DNA of 64,000 nucleotides from Pontibaca salina. GTDB taxonomy: Bacteria > Pseudomonadota > Alphaproteobacteria > Rhodobacterales > Rhodobacteraceae. The position numbers and the translations under genes were made by a program. Below, in pieces: positions 36,780-46,545 of the stretch; within the stretch, counting starts at the first letter, position 1, and the number at the start of each line of letters is the position of its first letter. The notes beneath the pieces are model-generated. The model had not been told where the DNA came from. It worked only from the letters and a program-made list of their open reading frames with translations, and did not search any database. The stretch is from the NCBI RefSeq assembly GCF_016307205.1, contig NZ_JAEIJD010000008.1, positions 55,747 through 119,746 of the forward strand. Reading direction: 5' to 3'.

Positions 36780-36944
36780 CGGGCAAATCTCCTATGGCCA
36801 GGCGGGGTCTCGGGTGGACAGGGCAGGACAGGGTGTCCGTTTCGGGAATACTCTAGCATGAAAAATCAAAAACTTACGGCGAGCGCCTCTTCCCGATATG
36901 TCGCTAAGGTGTTGACATGAATGGACATTGATGGACATCTGTAC

Positions 36945-37157
36945 CTAGCGGCAATGGGCCATCCGGTAGGCTGCGTGCGCCGCCGGATCGATCCGGATCA
37001 AACGGCCGCCTGGGCCCACGCGCACCACGTCAAGAAGGCCGGCGGCAATCGCGCGGCGCACGGTTTTCTCGGAGGTGTTGTCGAGCGCTGCCACCTCTTT
37101 CACGGTCAGCAGGCGGCGCGACGTCTCAATCGCTTTTTTGGCTTGGCGGGGCATCAA
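36945..37157 (-). CDS. Small excisionase-like helix-turn-helix protein
   Basis: A 70-residue basic protein with a MerR/Xis-type DNA-binding fold: RLLTVKEVAALDNTSEKTVRRAIAAGLLDVVRVG and GGRLIRIDPAAHAAY. It precedes the recombinase operon on the same strand with a 165 bp gap and overlaps the small gene upstream. Likely directionality factor or regulator of the recombinases. Confidence 0.7.
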   Translation of the reverse strand: MMPRQAKKAIETSRRLLTVKEVAALDNTSEKTVRRAIAAGLLDVVRVGPGGRLIRIDPAAHAAYRMAHCR

Positions 37158-37341
37158 AGCTCTCCTTGGTCACCGGCGCGTCCGCCGCGATTTCCCGTGC
37201 TGTCTGGCGGGCGAGCAGATCAACCAGGCGCAAAATTGCGGCGTCAATCTGCGTGTCGGCAGAGTCTTCAGCAGAAGGAAGGGCAGGGACGCGTGTCATG
37301 ACCTGACCATCGGGCATTGTGCCCCGGCGCACCAAGTGCAT
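37126..37341 (-). CDS. Small hypothetical protein upstream of the recombinase operon
   Basis: Up to 71 residues, acidic at the C-terminus (VLRLVDLLARQTAREI-like helix then DAPVTKESFDAPPSQKSD). No family was recognised. Starts at 37341, 37317 and 37299 are possible. It overlaps the helix-turn-helix gene by 32 bp, which suggests co-translation. Confidence 0.4.
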   Translation of the reverse strand: MHLVRRGTMPDGQVMTRVPALPSAEDSADTQIDAAILRLVDLLARQTAREIAADAPVTKESFDAPPSQKSD

Positions 37342-37677
37342 CGATTGGACGCGTATGTTGGGGGGCGGATGAGAGCGAAAATCTGTGCCCGTGCGCGCAG
37401 ATACGATTAAGCTCGCCTGTTCAGCTATCGGATTTTTCAGAGACTCTGCGTTGCCCTGCTCTCGCTGCTATCCGGCGGAGTAATCGAAATGAGCGTGATC
37501 GGCGTGTTCTGTTGACGAGCTTTTGTTGATTTGCAGGTCAAATATGCAAGAAACAGTACCCGAGACGGGATGGCGGCTAAGCGCAGGAAGCGGACTTAGC
37601 AAAGTTCGGGCCGTTTCCTGACAGCGAACCTTCAAGCCGAGCGCGGCGAGAGACAGTTTTGAGCCAAACCTACATCG
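37342..37677. other. Intergenic region, nothing recognised
   Basis: About 335 bp between the recombinase module and the VOC gene. It must contain the module's promoter and perhaps its outer boundary, but no repeat of the tRNA tail was found. Confidence 0.4.
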
Positions 37678-38172
37678 CTATGCTGGTTCGTCCTCGCCTC
37701 TTCGTGCGGCATCTATCGCAGCGACGTCAATCTTCTTCATTTGCACCATGGCATCAAAAGCACGTTTGGCCTCCGCACCTCCTGCGGTCACAGCCTCGGT
37801 GAGGGTGCGGGGAGTGAATTGCCATGAAACTCCCCACTTGTCCTTGCACCAGCCACACATGCTTTCTTCGCCACCGTTGCCCACAATGGCATTCCAATAT
37901 GCGTCTGTTTCTTCTTGGGAATCCGTAGCGACCTGAAACGAGAATGCTTCTCCGTGCCGAAAATAGGGGCCGCCGTTAACTCCGATACAGGGAATGCCGA
38001 GGACGGTGAACTCAACAATTAACACGTCACCAGCCTTGCCTGAAGGGTTGTCGCTCGGCGAATGCTGCACGCGACCGACCCAGCTATTTGGGAAGGTTTC
38101 AGCATAGAAGTTCGCCGCCGCCTCCGCGTCTTGGTTGAGCATCAGGCAAATTCTGTTGCTCGGTATCGTCAT
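37678..38172 (-). CDS. VOC superfamily protein, PhnB-like
   Basis: A 164-residue vicinal-oxygen-chelate fold protein of the PhnB/3-demethylubiquinone-methyltransferase-like group: RICLMLNQDAEAAANFYAETFP at the start, FTVLGIPCIGVNGGP, and CGWCKDKWGVSWQFTPRTL near the end. Members are small dimeric metalloproteins or of unknown catalytic role. It stands alone; the ATG at 38172 is preceded by GGAG (reverse of GGCTCCTG region). Function cannot be stated more closely. Confidence 0.8.
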   Translation of the reverse strand: MTIPSNRICLMLNQDAEAAANFYAETFPNSWVGRVQHSPSDNPSGKAGDVLIVEFTVLGIPCIGVNGGPYFRHGEAFSFQVATDSQEETDAYWNAIVGNGGEESMCGWCKDKWGVSWQFTPRTLTEAVTAGGAEAKRAFDAMVQMKKIDVAAIDAARRGEDEPA

Positions 38173-38627
38173 GGGTTGGCTCCTGAGCGAACGGCGTTAA
38201 TTCTTGTCAGCATATCACAAAATAGGGGCTTTCCAAAAGTCCGCACTGTCCGCCGCCTACCAATTCGCGGTCTTCGCGGCGAAGGTCAGCTTTTGCAGAA
38301 TTGAACTAGCAGTAGTGCGGCCGCTTTGGGCTGACAGCCGTCAAACGGCAGATCATTTCCGCACCCCAGAGCCTAAGATTGGGCTGCTGCACCATCGCAA
38401 ATCTGCAAGAGCGCATCACGGCCAATGACGGGCCTAGGTTCGCCCGATCCTGCGTCGTTCAGCCTCTTGATCAGCCGCTCCTGCTCTGCCCTCGCATCGG
38501 CCTTGAAGCGCTGCGAAAGCGGCAACGCAGCCTATACGAGAAAGCTGAAAAGGCCGGTCGCGCCCACACCACAACGTCATTTCAACGTCGCATACGTATT
38601 GCCTTACAATGGCTGCCGGCGCCTGCG
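38173..38627. other. Intergenic region, nothing recognised
   Basis: About 450 bp with only overlapping short frames in several phases and no convincing product or ribosome site. Confidence 0.4.
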
Positions 38628-39395
38628 TCAGGGCAATTCGCCGCGCATTTCCAAACGGGAGCGCACCATTTCTATATCGGCTTTCAGGGTATGAACGCTG
38701 GCGACGTGCCCCTTGTGGGAGACCATCCCGATAACGTCTTTTATTAGCGCGATTAAACGCCCGCCCCGTTGGTTTTTCTCGACGGAGCTGTCGGTGGTGT
38801 AGGTGATGGGCCAACCTGCATCCAGCGCGACGTAGCAGCAGGATTCCACAACAAGAAGGCGACGGCTGTCTCGTTCCTTACGCCGGTCATCAGGTTGGAG
38901 CACGCGACGGGCTTTGTCCAAGCTGATGGTGGTTGTGTTTGGTGGTTCATTGGCAACCGTCTCAGACGCGTCATTGCGTTCTGAATCGCCCAAGTCTTCC
39001 ACAACAGAAACCACGAGGCCCAGGCTTTTGAACAACGCGTTCGCCTCTGTCGCGTCGAGCGAATTGTCGCCACGGACTTTCGGCAGTCTGCTGCTGTTCA
39101 GGCGGCGTTGAACCTTTGAGCGCGTGATTTTGATGAGATTGGCCTCGGTATCAATGTCGAGGCTGTAGCCGACCAGCCGGGAAAGCTCGCGCAGTTGCGT
39201 CTCTGAGAGATTGTGACGTTCAGCCAGCGTCGAGACCTGCTGCTCAGAAAATGCGCCGTCGTCTCCATAGTCTGCAAGAATAAAAGGGATCGCCTCCTGG
39301 GTGACATGGTCACGATGCGGCAGGATCGAGTAATCGTCAGGGGGGAGCTGCGAGGGGTGGTCTGCGCTGTCTGTCTTTGGATTCTGCTGGGTCAC
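38628..39395 (-). CDS. Hypothetical protein
   Basis: A 255-residue soluble, hydrophilic protein. No family was recognised. It has a possible helix-turn-helix in SEQQVSTLAERHNLSETQLRELSRLVGY, a basic patch (KITRSKVQRRLNSSRLPKVRG) and an Asp/Glu/Asn-rich middle. The first residues are polar, so no secretion signal. The codon use and position among mobile remnants suggest accessory DNA. It may be a regulator. Confidence 0.5.
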   Translation of the reverse strand: MTQQNPKTDSADHPSQLPPDDYSILPHRDHVTQEAIPFILADYGDDGAFSEQQVSTLAERHNLSETQLRELSRLVGYSLDIDTEANLIKITRSKVQRRLNSSRLPKVRGDNSLDATEANALFKSLGLVVSVVEDLGDSERNDASETVANEPPNTTTISLDKARRVLQPDDRRKERDSRRLLVVESCCYVALDAGWPITYTTDSSVEKNQRGGRLIALIKDVIGMVSHKGHVASVHTLKADIEMVRSRLEMRGELP

Positions 39396-39974
39396 GAATT
39401 ATCACCTTCCTTACACGTTATCGATGAAAACCCGGATGCTGAGCGAAAGCAAGGCTGCGCGGTGAGGGTGGGCTCACCGGCCGATCCCAATCGATGCACT
39501 TGGTCATAAAACAAGAAAATCCAGAAGGTCACATGTGCGCTCCCTTACGCGGAGCGTCGCATGTGTCTTCGGTTTACAGCCGTCACTCCTCCGAGCACGC
39601 GCGCTAGCAAAGAGTGATGGCCACGGTCCGCCTGTCAACCGGCCACCAATGGCAGGCAATGATCCGGGGACTTACCCCACCCCGCGCCAGATCGGCTCCT
39701 TCTGGACTGGCGCAGAAGCGCGACGACGAAACCCACCGGCGGTTAGTCTGTGTTCGTTTGATTCAGAGACGCAGCCTGGCTGATCGGGGACCGCTCCAGC
39801 GTACGGCGGCTGAGGCGGGGCAGGTGAGAAGCCTGCGGGGAAGCGGTTGGCCTCCGAGAAAAGGCGGCGCGTGGATACGGATCTGGAAGCGAAGGGCCTT
39901 CCCTGCATGCGGGGGGAAGGAGCGGGGGCCGGCTATTGACCTCTACCATGTAAAAATATCAGAAGGGCGTTACC
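39396..39974. other. Intergenic region, nothing convincing
   Basis: About 580 bp. An open frame at 39614-40045 overlaps the sulfotransferase gene and lacks any recognisable feature, so it is not called. GC is high, unlike the following sulfotransferase gene. Confidence 0.4.
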
Positions 39975-40868
39975 TCAAGACGAAAGATCATAACCGAAGT
40001 GGTTCCAAATCCCTGAACCATATCTCGCGCCCGCATGAGCTTTGATATATTTCTCATTTGTATTGACTAATTCTATATGGCGCTCTTCCAAGGCACTGCA
40101 TCTTTTACGTGCCTCTAAACCAAGAAAGTGCGCAGTTCTCTCGAGCTCATAATTACTGTCCTTTATTAAATCTTCATAACGGACTATTGTGCAGTCCCTC
40201 TCCCTGAAGGCTTTCAAAGCCTGAGAATGGGCCGCGCCCCAGTGCATCATAAGTTCTGGTAGGGAGGATTTTGACCATTTCAAGGTGGCCGCAGCAACAG
40301 CCCTTGGATCCCGAGTCATAATAACGAACTGACTTCCAGGAAATACCCTGCGCAGCCAGTCGATTTTTATAAGATTAGGAGGTGACTTTTCGAGAAGGAC
40401 CTCGCTCTTCCCGACAACAAAATTTTTCCACTCGTCTGTTATTTTATTTCTATGCATATGGAAATCGGTCAGCGCTTCAACATCTTGGTAGGCCTGCTCG
40501 CTAAAGGCAAACCGACCGGGGCCCCCATATTCATATGCTGGTTTGTAAACCGATTGCATATGCTGTCCCTCGCTTTCTGGTACACTCGCCCTCAGGTAGG
40601 AGACATCAAACTTTGAGGACAAGAGGCGTTCTAGTAATGTCGTCCCGCTACGATGAAGGCCACAAATGAAAATAATTCTATTAATGGTTGGGTGATTATT
40701 ATATTCGAACTCGGGGAGTCTTAGAGCCGGGTTCCCACATTGATCAGCCTTCCATTTTTTAAGAATCTTCGCGAATAGTGTCACTATAGGCCTCCGAATC
40801 GTGGCGTCTGGGGCACACCTACCATAGGTGGTAAGATCCTTTCTAGAATAGATCAGGCGTGCGGGCAT
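39975..40868 (-). CDS. Sulfotransferase family protein
   Basis: Probable PAPS-dependent sulfotransferase of 297 residues. The 5'-phosphosulfate loop IICGLHRSGTTLLERLL-like (FICGLHRSGTTLLERL) lies near residue 68, and the 3'-phosphate segment FVIMTRDPRAVAAATLKWS follows later; LLEKSPPNLIKIDWL is also typical. The acceptor is probably a surface glycan or lipid, unknown. The gene is clearly AT-richer than its surroundings, which suggests transfer. The start at 40868 lies close to a block of IS remnants and could be artificial; an internal start is possible. Confidence 0.8.
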   Translation of the reverse strand: MPARLIYSRKDLTTYGRCAPDATIRRPIVTLFAKILKKWKADQCGNPALRLPEFEYNNHPTINRIIFICGLHRSGTTLLERLLSSKFDVSYLRASVPESEGQHMQSVYKPAYEYGGPGRFAFSEQAYQDVEALTDFHMHRNKITDEWKNFVVGKSEVLLEKSPPNLIKIDWLRRVFPGSQFVIMTRDPRAVAAATLKWSKSSLPELMMHWGAAHSQALKAFRERDCTIVRYEDLIKDSNYELERTAHFLGLEARKRCSALEERHIELVNTNEKYIKAHAGARYGSGIWNHFGYDLSS

Positions 40869-41045
40869 CTCTAAAAATACCGGACACCTCTAAAAATTGC
40901 CCTGACTTTAACGCGGCGATACAATGTGGCGACGAGCAGGCACTAGGGATACAACAATGGCGCGGGAGGTCGAGATTGACTCTGTTGTGCCGTGAGAGGA
41001 GTTCCGTCCGGATCTTGAGCGAGTGTGGCGCAAGCCGGGTGTTGA

Positions 41046-41054
41046 GCGCAAGTC
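41046..41054. repeat. 9 bp target duplication, left of IS256 element
   Basis: GCGCAAGTC directly left of the inverted repeat; identical copy at 42449-42457. Confidence 0.85.
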
Positions 41055-42448
41055 GAGCTATGCTTGAATCTGGGTGATGCGGCCTGATCAAGCGGCGTGG
41101 ATTTCGGCGTCGATTTCCGCAACACCGTCGGTGAATGTGACGCCTTCTATGATCATTGGCAACCGGTTCGCGCCCTTCAGACGGCGCCAGGTCTTCGAAG
41201 CGGCCTAAATCAGCTTGAACACCATCAGCTTCGCGGTCTTCTGCGACAGCGCGCCCTTGGTCCGCACGGTCCGGTGCCGTACGGTGGCGAAGACGCTCTC
41301 GATTGGGTTGCCGGTGCGCAGGTAATCCCAATGTTTGCCGGGGAAGTCATAGAAGGCCAGCAAGGCGTCGCGATCCTTGGTCAGGCAGGTCACCGCCTTC
41401 TCGTATTTGTCCCCGTATTTCTCGGAGTAGAGGTCCATGGCGGTTTGTGCTACGGCGCGGGTCTCCGCCTGCCAGATGTCGCGCGGGTCTGCCTTCACCG
41501 TCGGTTGCATCGACTTCGGAAACTTGTTCAGAACGTTGGCGATTTTGTGAACCCAACCCCGTTGATGCCGGGTGCCCGGGAAGACCTCGTCGAGCGCCTT
41601 TCAGAATCCCATGGCGCCGTCGCCCACAGCGATCTCGGGTGGGACCGCGAGACCGCGTGCCTTGATGTCGATCAACAGTTCGCACCTGCTCTGCGCGCTC
41701 TCGCGGACGACGGTTTGAAAGCCCACTAATTCCTTCTTTCCTTCGGGCGTGGCCCCGAGAATGACCAGCATGCATTCGGCCTGCGGCTCCATCCAGGCCT
41801 GCAGATAGACCCCGTCCGCCCAGATGTAGACATAGCGGCGCCCTCCGAGATCACGCCGCTGCTAGCGATCGTAGTCCTGCTGCCATTCCCCGGTCAGGCG
41901 CGAGATCACACTCGGCGACAGGTTTGGCGCATCCTTCCCCAGGATCGCAGTCAGCGCCTCCTGGAAATCCCCCGTCGAGATGCCGCGCAATTAGAGTACG
42001 GGCAGCAGGGCATCGAGGCTGCGCGACCGCCGCGCCCATTTCGGCAGGATGGCGGAGCTGAAACGCACGTTCTCGTCAGCAGGTCCGGCCGCGCGGTCTC
42101 GCACCTTCGGGCGGCGCACATCAAGCGCACCGATCCCGGTCTGGATGCTGCGCTCCGGTCCATACCAGTACCGGAAAACCCGCTGACGCCCATCCGGCAG
42201 GGCTTCCTGAGAGTATTGATCGACAAAGGCGTCGGCTTCAGCCCGCAGAGCCGCCGCCAGCATTCGGCGCACCCCGTCCCGGGCAATCTCGGTCAGCGGA
42301 TCATCCACAAATTCATGCTGACGCAGGGCGATGATTTCTGTATCGTTCTTCATGGCGTATGGTTCCGTCTGGAAGTTCTGGCAGGCCTCAACACCCGCCA
42401 AGATATGCTGCGTTCTCAAACACCGTCACCCATTTCCCGGCATAGCTC
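41055..42448 (-). mobile_element. IS256-family insertion sequence
   Basis: A 1394 bp element with inverted terminal repeats beginning GAGCTATGC (inner part GGGTGA conserved), flanked by a perfect 9 bp duplication and coding for a mutator-type transposase on the minus strand. The size, repeats and duplication length fit IS256. It has inserted into an IS5 transposase gene. Confidence 0.9.
41088..42353 (-). pseudogene. IS256-family (mutator) transposase with four in-frame stops
   Basis: From MKNDTEIIALRQHE (42353) to EIDAEIHAA (stop 41088) one uninterrupted phase of 421 codons gives a full-length DDE transposase, but with stop codons at 41991 (TAA), 41862 (TAG), 41601 (TGA) and 41205 (TAG). Conserved parts remain, such as RRYVYIWADGVYLQAWMEPQ, CMLVILGATPEGKKELVGF, GTGNPIES-like RTGNPIESVFATVRHRT. 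No frameshift or deletion is present. Confidence 0.9.
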
Positions 42449-42457
42449 GCGCAAGTC
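42449..42457. repeat. 9 bp target duplication, right of IS256 element
   Basis: GCGCAAGTC, identical to 41046-41054. Confidence 0.85.
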
Positions 42458-42759
42458 TCGCGCGGGGCGCAAGCCGATGGACGCAGTGTTGATGGTCAAG
42501 GCCCTGGTCTTTAGCGCGCTTTAGAACCTGTCAGACGACCAGAGCGAATATCAGATCCGCGACCGGCTCTTCTTTATGCGCTTTCTGGGTCTTGGCATGG
42601 AGGATCGTGTGCCGGACGCTAAGATAGTCTGGCTCTATCGAGACGCGCTGGCGCAGGCGGACCAGGTGGAAGAGCTGTTTTGTCAGTTTGACGGACTGGA
42701 CCTGTCACGGTTTGATGCCGCTCCTTTGATAGCATTTACTGCAACAAAGGAGATGACCT

Positions 42760-43506
42760 ATGGGCACGGGAAGAACGGATGAATTCCGCAAGGATGCAGT
42801 GCGAATTGCGCTGACCAGCGGGCTGACGCGGCGGATCGATGTCGCCCTGCGCAGCGCCAAGCTCCTGCCGGTTAAGACGCTCGAAGGCTTCGACTTCGGC
42901 TTCCAGCCATCGCTGGACCGGGTACGGATCGCGGCCCTGGCCCGGCTCGACTTCATCCATCGCGCCAAGGTCGTCCACTTCCTCGGCCCGCCCGGCACCG
43001 GCAAGAGCCATCTGGCCACGGCCCTCGGCGTCGCCGCGGTGAAGACCGGTCGAAGCGTCTATCGCGCCACTTTGGCCGATCTGATCGCCGCTCTGGGACA
43101 GGCCGAAAGGGAGGGCCGACTGGCCGAGAAGATCCGCTTCTATATGCGGGCCGCGCTGCTCATCGTCGACGAGATCGGCTACCTGCCGATCACCCCGGGT
43201 GGCGCCAACCTGTTCTTCCAGCTGGTCAACGCCCGCTACAAGAAAGGAGCCATGATCCTCACCTCGAACCGCGGCTTCGCTGAATGGGGCGAGGTGTTCG
43301 GCGATCCGGTGGTTGCAACCGCGCTGCTCGACAGGCTTCTGCATCATGCCGTCGTCATCCAGTTCGAGGGTGCCAGTTACCGGCTACGTGCTCACGCCGA
43401 CCTCATACCCGAGCATGTCCGCGCCAACGCCCCCATCACCCCGCCACCGCCGCCGAAGCGCCGAGGGCGGCCACCAAAACCTAAAAACGGAGCCGCAGAT
43501 CTCTAA
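42760..43506 (+). pseudogene. Chimeric ORF: IS3 OrfA start fused to truncated IS21 IstB
   Basis: A 248-codon open frame. The first 25 residues (MGTGRTDEFRKDAVRIALTS) are the start of an IS3-type OrfA; from about residue 26 it becomes an IstB-like ATPase: KTLEGFDFGF, Walker A GPPGTGKSHLAT, Walker B LLIVDEIGYLP, TSNRGFAEWGEVF, LLDRLLHHA. About the first 60-80 residues of IstB are missing, and no istA is adjacent. It is a recombination product between two IS remnants; function as a helper protein is doubtful. Confidence 0.75.
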
Positions 43507-43869
43507 AGCCGGCTGATCACCGGACACGTGCAGGTGGGGAATTTTACTTTGGCACTTCTCGGGAAGCTCAAACGGCGTTGACATTAGGCCCGGGGGGTTG
43601 AAAAACAACACTTCAAAGGCGGCGCGCCGCAGGTCTTGGGCACCACCAAGGCGAGAGTGGCTGAAATTACGTGCGCCTCATGCGGCTGCAAGCGCTACGC
43701 GCGAGCAGAAACGGTCAAAAATCGAGGTGCCCTCAACGGTATGGGTCAGCCATTTCCCTCACTTCTGAGCGGAAGTCTGCTATAGCCTATAGTAATGCAT
43801 TACTGCAGTTTCACGATTATATCTTGGATCGCATACCTTTACCCTACAATAATAAGACTGTGGTATCTA
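43507..43869. other. Intergenic region, nothing recognised
   Basis: About 360 bp between IS remnants and the glycosyltransferase gene; the composition shifts from GC-rich to AT-rich near 43790. Confidence 0.4.
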
Positions 43870-44865
43870 ATGACAAACTTCTCACAAAATAAGCGTCTAA
43901 AACAATTGAGTGTCGTCGTTGCTATTCTGACGCGCGACAGACCGAGGATGTTAAAAGCTCTTCTACACTCCTTGGCAAGCTTGCAGGCCCCAAATAACTG
44001 CTTGGTGCGATTTTTAATTGTCGAGAATAATGAGAGTAATAGCCAAGAAGAAACCGTCAAATCCATAAGGCCTTTGATCACGTTTGGAACGATTCACTAT
44101 ATTTTAGAAACAAGCCTAGGTATTGCGACTGCACGAAACACCGCTGCTAAGGAGGCAGCTCGGTTCGGGTCTGATCTGTTAGTCTTTGTAGATGATGATG
44201 AGACGGTGCCCACCGAGTGGCTTTCGAATTTGATTGATGGCTATAGAGAAAGTGACGCAGTATTACTAGGAGGGCCTATTCGAGCTGCGCCTCTTATAGG
44301 GAAACATAATTGGACTGAAAGGTTAATGCATAGAAATATTTTTAGACGATATTTGCGGAACGAAAGGCGCGCTGCGCGTCAGGCGTCATTAAGAAAAACG
44401 TCGAGAACAACGATAGTAACTAATAACTGGATTGGTCAAGTCTCTCTTTTCACCGATTACAAGCTCCGCTTCGATGAAAAGTTGAATTGGTCAGGCGGAG
44501 AGGATACAAAATTTTACTCTGACGTCCGTGCATTAAAGCTTACGACGGGCTGGATCCCTGATGCACCTGTTTATGAAACTATTCCACGAGACCGATTGAC
44601 GTTGCAATATCAATACAATCGCGCCAAGGATCAATCGACAACAAGCTTTAGGAAGAAGCTGAAGGCGAAACGGATAGCTATTTATACACTTCCGGTATCG
44701 GTGGCGATCAAGTCCGTCGTCATGGTGTCCTTGTTGCTCCTGATACCAGTAACGTTAGGTGCGACATATCTATCATTTGCCCGAACTTCCGGTTGGATAG
44801 CAGGGCGAATATCCGCTATCGGTGGCGCAAAATCGGAACATTATAGAACTGTCACTGGAGAGTAA
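43870..44865 (+). CDS. Glycosyltransferase family 2 protein
   Basis: GT-A fold transferase of 331 residues. Start region LSVVVAILTRDRPRMLKALLHSLASL and the metal-binding LVFVDDDETVPTEWL are characteristic of GT2; a C-terminal hydrophobic segment (SVVMVSLLLLIPVTLGATYL) may anchor it to the membrane. The start at 43870 is preferred to 43795, which would add an unlikely aromatic extension. Strongly AT-rich against the flanking core. Donor and acceptor are unknown; surface polysaccharide synthesis is probable. Confidence 0.82.
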   Translation: MTNFSQNKRLKQLSVVVAILTRDRPRMLKALLHSLASLQAPNNCLVRFLIVENNESNSQEETVKSIRPLITFGTIHYILETSLGIATARNTAAKEAARFGSDLLVFVDDDETVPTEWLSNLIDGYRESDAVLLGGPIRAAPLIGKHNWTERLMHRNIFRRYLRNERRAARQASLRKTSRTTIVTNNWIGQVSLFTDYKLRFDEKLNWSGGEDTKFYSDVRALKLTTGWIPDAPVYETIPRDRLTLQYQYNRAKDQSTTSFRKKLKAKRIAIYTLPVSVAIKSVVMVSLLLLIPVTLGATYLSFARTSGWIAGRISAIGGAKSEHYRTVTGE

Positions 44866-44884
44866 GTTCATCTTTAAACAGAGC

Positions 44885-45622
44885 TTATTTAATTTCGACA
44901 GAAAGACGTTTTCGTAGCCATCGATGCCAGTAGGCTCCTCGGCCAAATCTTTTATAACGTGCTGGTTTCTCGAAGCTATCTACCATGTCGCGCCTTTGCT
45001 GTTCAAGATATGAATCTCGTGATTGGTCTTGCGGATGGCCAACTAAACGAGGGATAGTTATATGAGCTTTCAACTCTCTAATTTCACAAGGCCAGTCTGC
45101 TTGGCCAGATATTGGAATAGACGATTCATGTAAATACGAGGCGCCTCGATACGAGACGGAGTATCCTGTTGTTAGAAATGGATTGAACGCTACCGGTCGC
45201 AATATAACGCTCCCAGATCTAAGCTTTTGTGCGCCGCGCCAGACGCGAGCGCGTTTGTAATCGAATAAAATGAGATCAGCAGACTGATAACCACTTGCGA
45301 CTACGAAGTCCTTAAAGCCTTTAAGGGGAATGGCATCGTCTTCAAGGACAATGGCCCCTGGAATGTCCCGATCAATGATAGTTTTGTAAATTATCTGATG
45401 CGATAGGGCGCAGGCGAATTCACCGTTGGTCAGATCACGCCCCATTACGATGCGTGCTTTGTCTCGGTCGATCAGAGTCTCGTATTTCGATGGTAAACCA
45501 TCTCGACCATCTATAGCGTCGACAATTTCGAAGGGCATATCTAAGCTTCTGAGGGCATTAGATATGGCTTGACGACGAACTTTTGCGTCTGGGAGTGAGA
45601 TGATGAGTATTGGCCAGCTCAT
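44885..45622 (-). CDS. Glycosyltransferase family 25 (LPS-type) protein
   Basis: About 245 residues of the GT25 family, which adds galactose or similar sugars to lipooligosaccharide in other bacteria. WPILIISLPDAKVRRQAISNALR begins the protein, followed by DAIDGRDGL, NGEFACALSHQIIYKTI and the acidic IVLEDDAIPL motif. Start MSWP at 45622 matches family N-termini; the frame is open 4 codons further. It is convergent with the neighbouring GT2 gene and AT-rich. Confidence 0.85.
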   Translation of the reverse strand: MSWPILIISLPDAKVRRQAISNALRSLDMPFEIVDAIDGRDGLPSKYETLIDRDKARIVMGRDLTNGEFACALSHQIIYKTIIDRDIPGAIVLEDDAIPLKGFKDFVVASGYQSADLILFDYKRARVWRGAQKLRSGSVILRPVAFNPFLTTGYSVSYRGASYLHESSIPISGQADWPCEIRELKAHITIPRLVGHPQDQSRDSYLEQQRRDMVDSFEKPARYKRFGRGAYWHRWLRKRLSVEIK

Positions 45623-45992
45623 TTGATGCTCCATTTGTCCGCGCGTTCTCCGTTCAGGCGGAGCCGCTATAAACGGTTAGTAAGTGTGATGCACTGACTA
45701 GGCAAGCGCCGCTCAAGATTTGCACGCTGTACAGTACAACCTTTATGATGCAGAGGTTGCGCTAAGCGGTTGCAGGAATAAAGCCAGCTGATCTAAAAGA
45801 CGAAGAGCATAATCTCTTTAATAATACAACATAGGGGACGTCTGATTGTTGATTGTTACTGAGAACTGACCCGGTATGCTCATAAATAGTCACTGAGAAT
45901 TGACCCATGTGAACACACTGCCCCGACAGTTTTCGTTGGGGGATTGGGAGTGATAGACGTGGGGTTTTTTTAGTGTCATCAGACGCTGGGCA

Positions 45993-46493
45993 TTGCGTGA
46001 CAAAATGCCAATCAGAGAGATTGCTCGTCGGACAGGTTTGTCTCGAAATACGATCAAGAAGTACCTGCGCGAAGGCGCGGTGAAGCCAAAGTTCAAGGCG
46101 CCCAAGCGTCCAAGCAAGCTGGGCCCATATGCGGATCGGTTGTCTGCCTGGCTTTTGATCCAAACCCGCAAGTCGTGCAAAGAACGGCGAACAGTCAAGC
46201 AAATGCACGCTGATTTGGTTCATCTGGGATATATTGGCTCCTGCGAACGCGTGGCAGCTTTTGCTCGTTCGTGGCGTGCAGAACGCCATCGCGTTGAACA
46301 GACGGCAGGGCGGGGCACGTTTGAACCTTCGGTGTTCCAGGCAGGGGAAGCCTTTCAATTCGATTGGAGCGAAGACTGGGGCAATATCGGTGGTGAGCGG
46401 GTCAAGCTTCAGGTCGCCCATATTAAGCTGTCACATAGCCAAGACCGCTATGACGGCCTGAGACATGCTGGGGAGAAACACCATGCGTCATGA
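45993..46493 (+). pseudogene. IS21 transposase IstA, truncated by internal deletion
   Basis: N-terminal helix-turn-helix (MPIREIARRTGLSRNTIKKYL) and the start of the core (QAGEAFQFDWSEDWGNIGGERVKLQVAHIKLSHS) of IstA. After about 145 residues the frame joins unrelated sequence and stops, so roughly two thirds of IstA is missing, including most of the catalytic DDE residues. The deletion ends just before istB. Confidence 0.85.
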
Positions 46494-46545
46494 CCCAGCA
46501 GGAGCAACCATTGTTATCATGTTGCGCAGCCTCAAGCTTTAAGGA

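Larger units (their letters stand above)
40957..42720 (+). pseudogene. IS5-family transposase remnant, interrupted by IS256
   Basis: Joining 40957-41054 to 42458-42720 (the target duplication counted once) restores one frame that reads like an IS5 transposase N-terminus: EEFRPDLERVWRKPGVERKS, then AGRKPMDAVLMVKALVFSAL, NLSDDQSEYQIRDRLFFMRFLGLGMEDRVPDA. Two in-frame stops occur (TGA before EEF, TAG before NLSDD) but no frameshift. The 3' part is lost at about 42720, where an IS3 fragment begins. Confidence 0.7.

Noticed and set aside
39614..40045. Open frame of 143 codons before the sulfotransferase
   Set aside because: No recognisable feature, overlaps a well supported gene on the other strand, no ribosome site.
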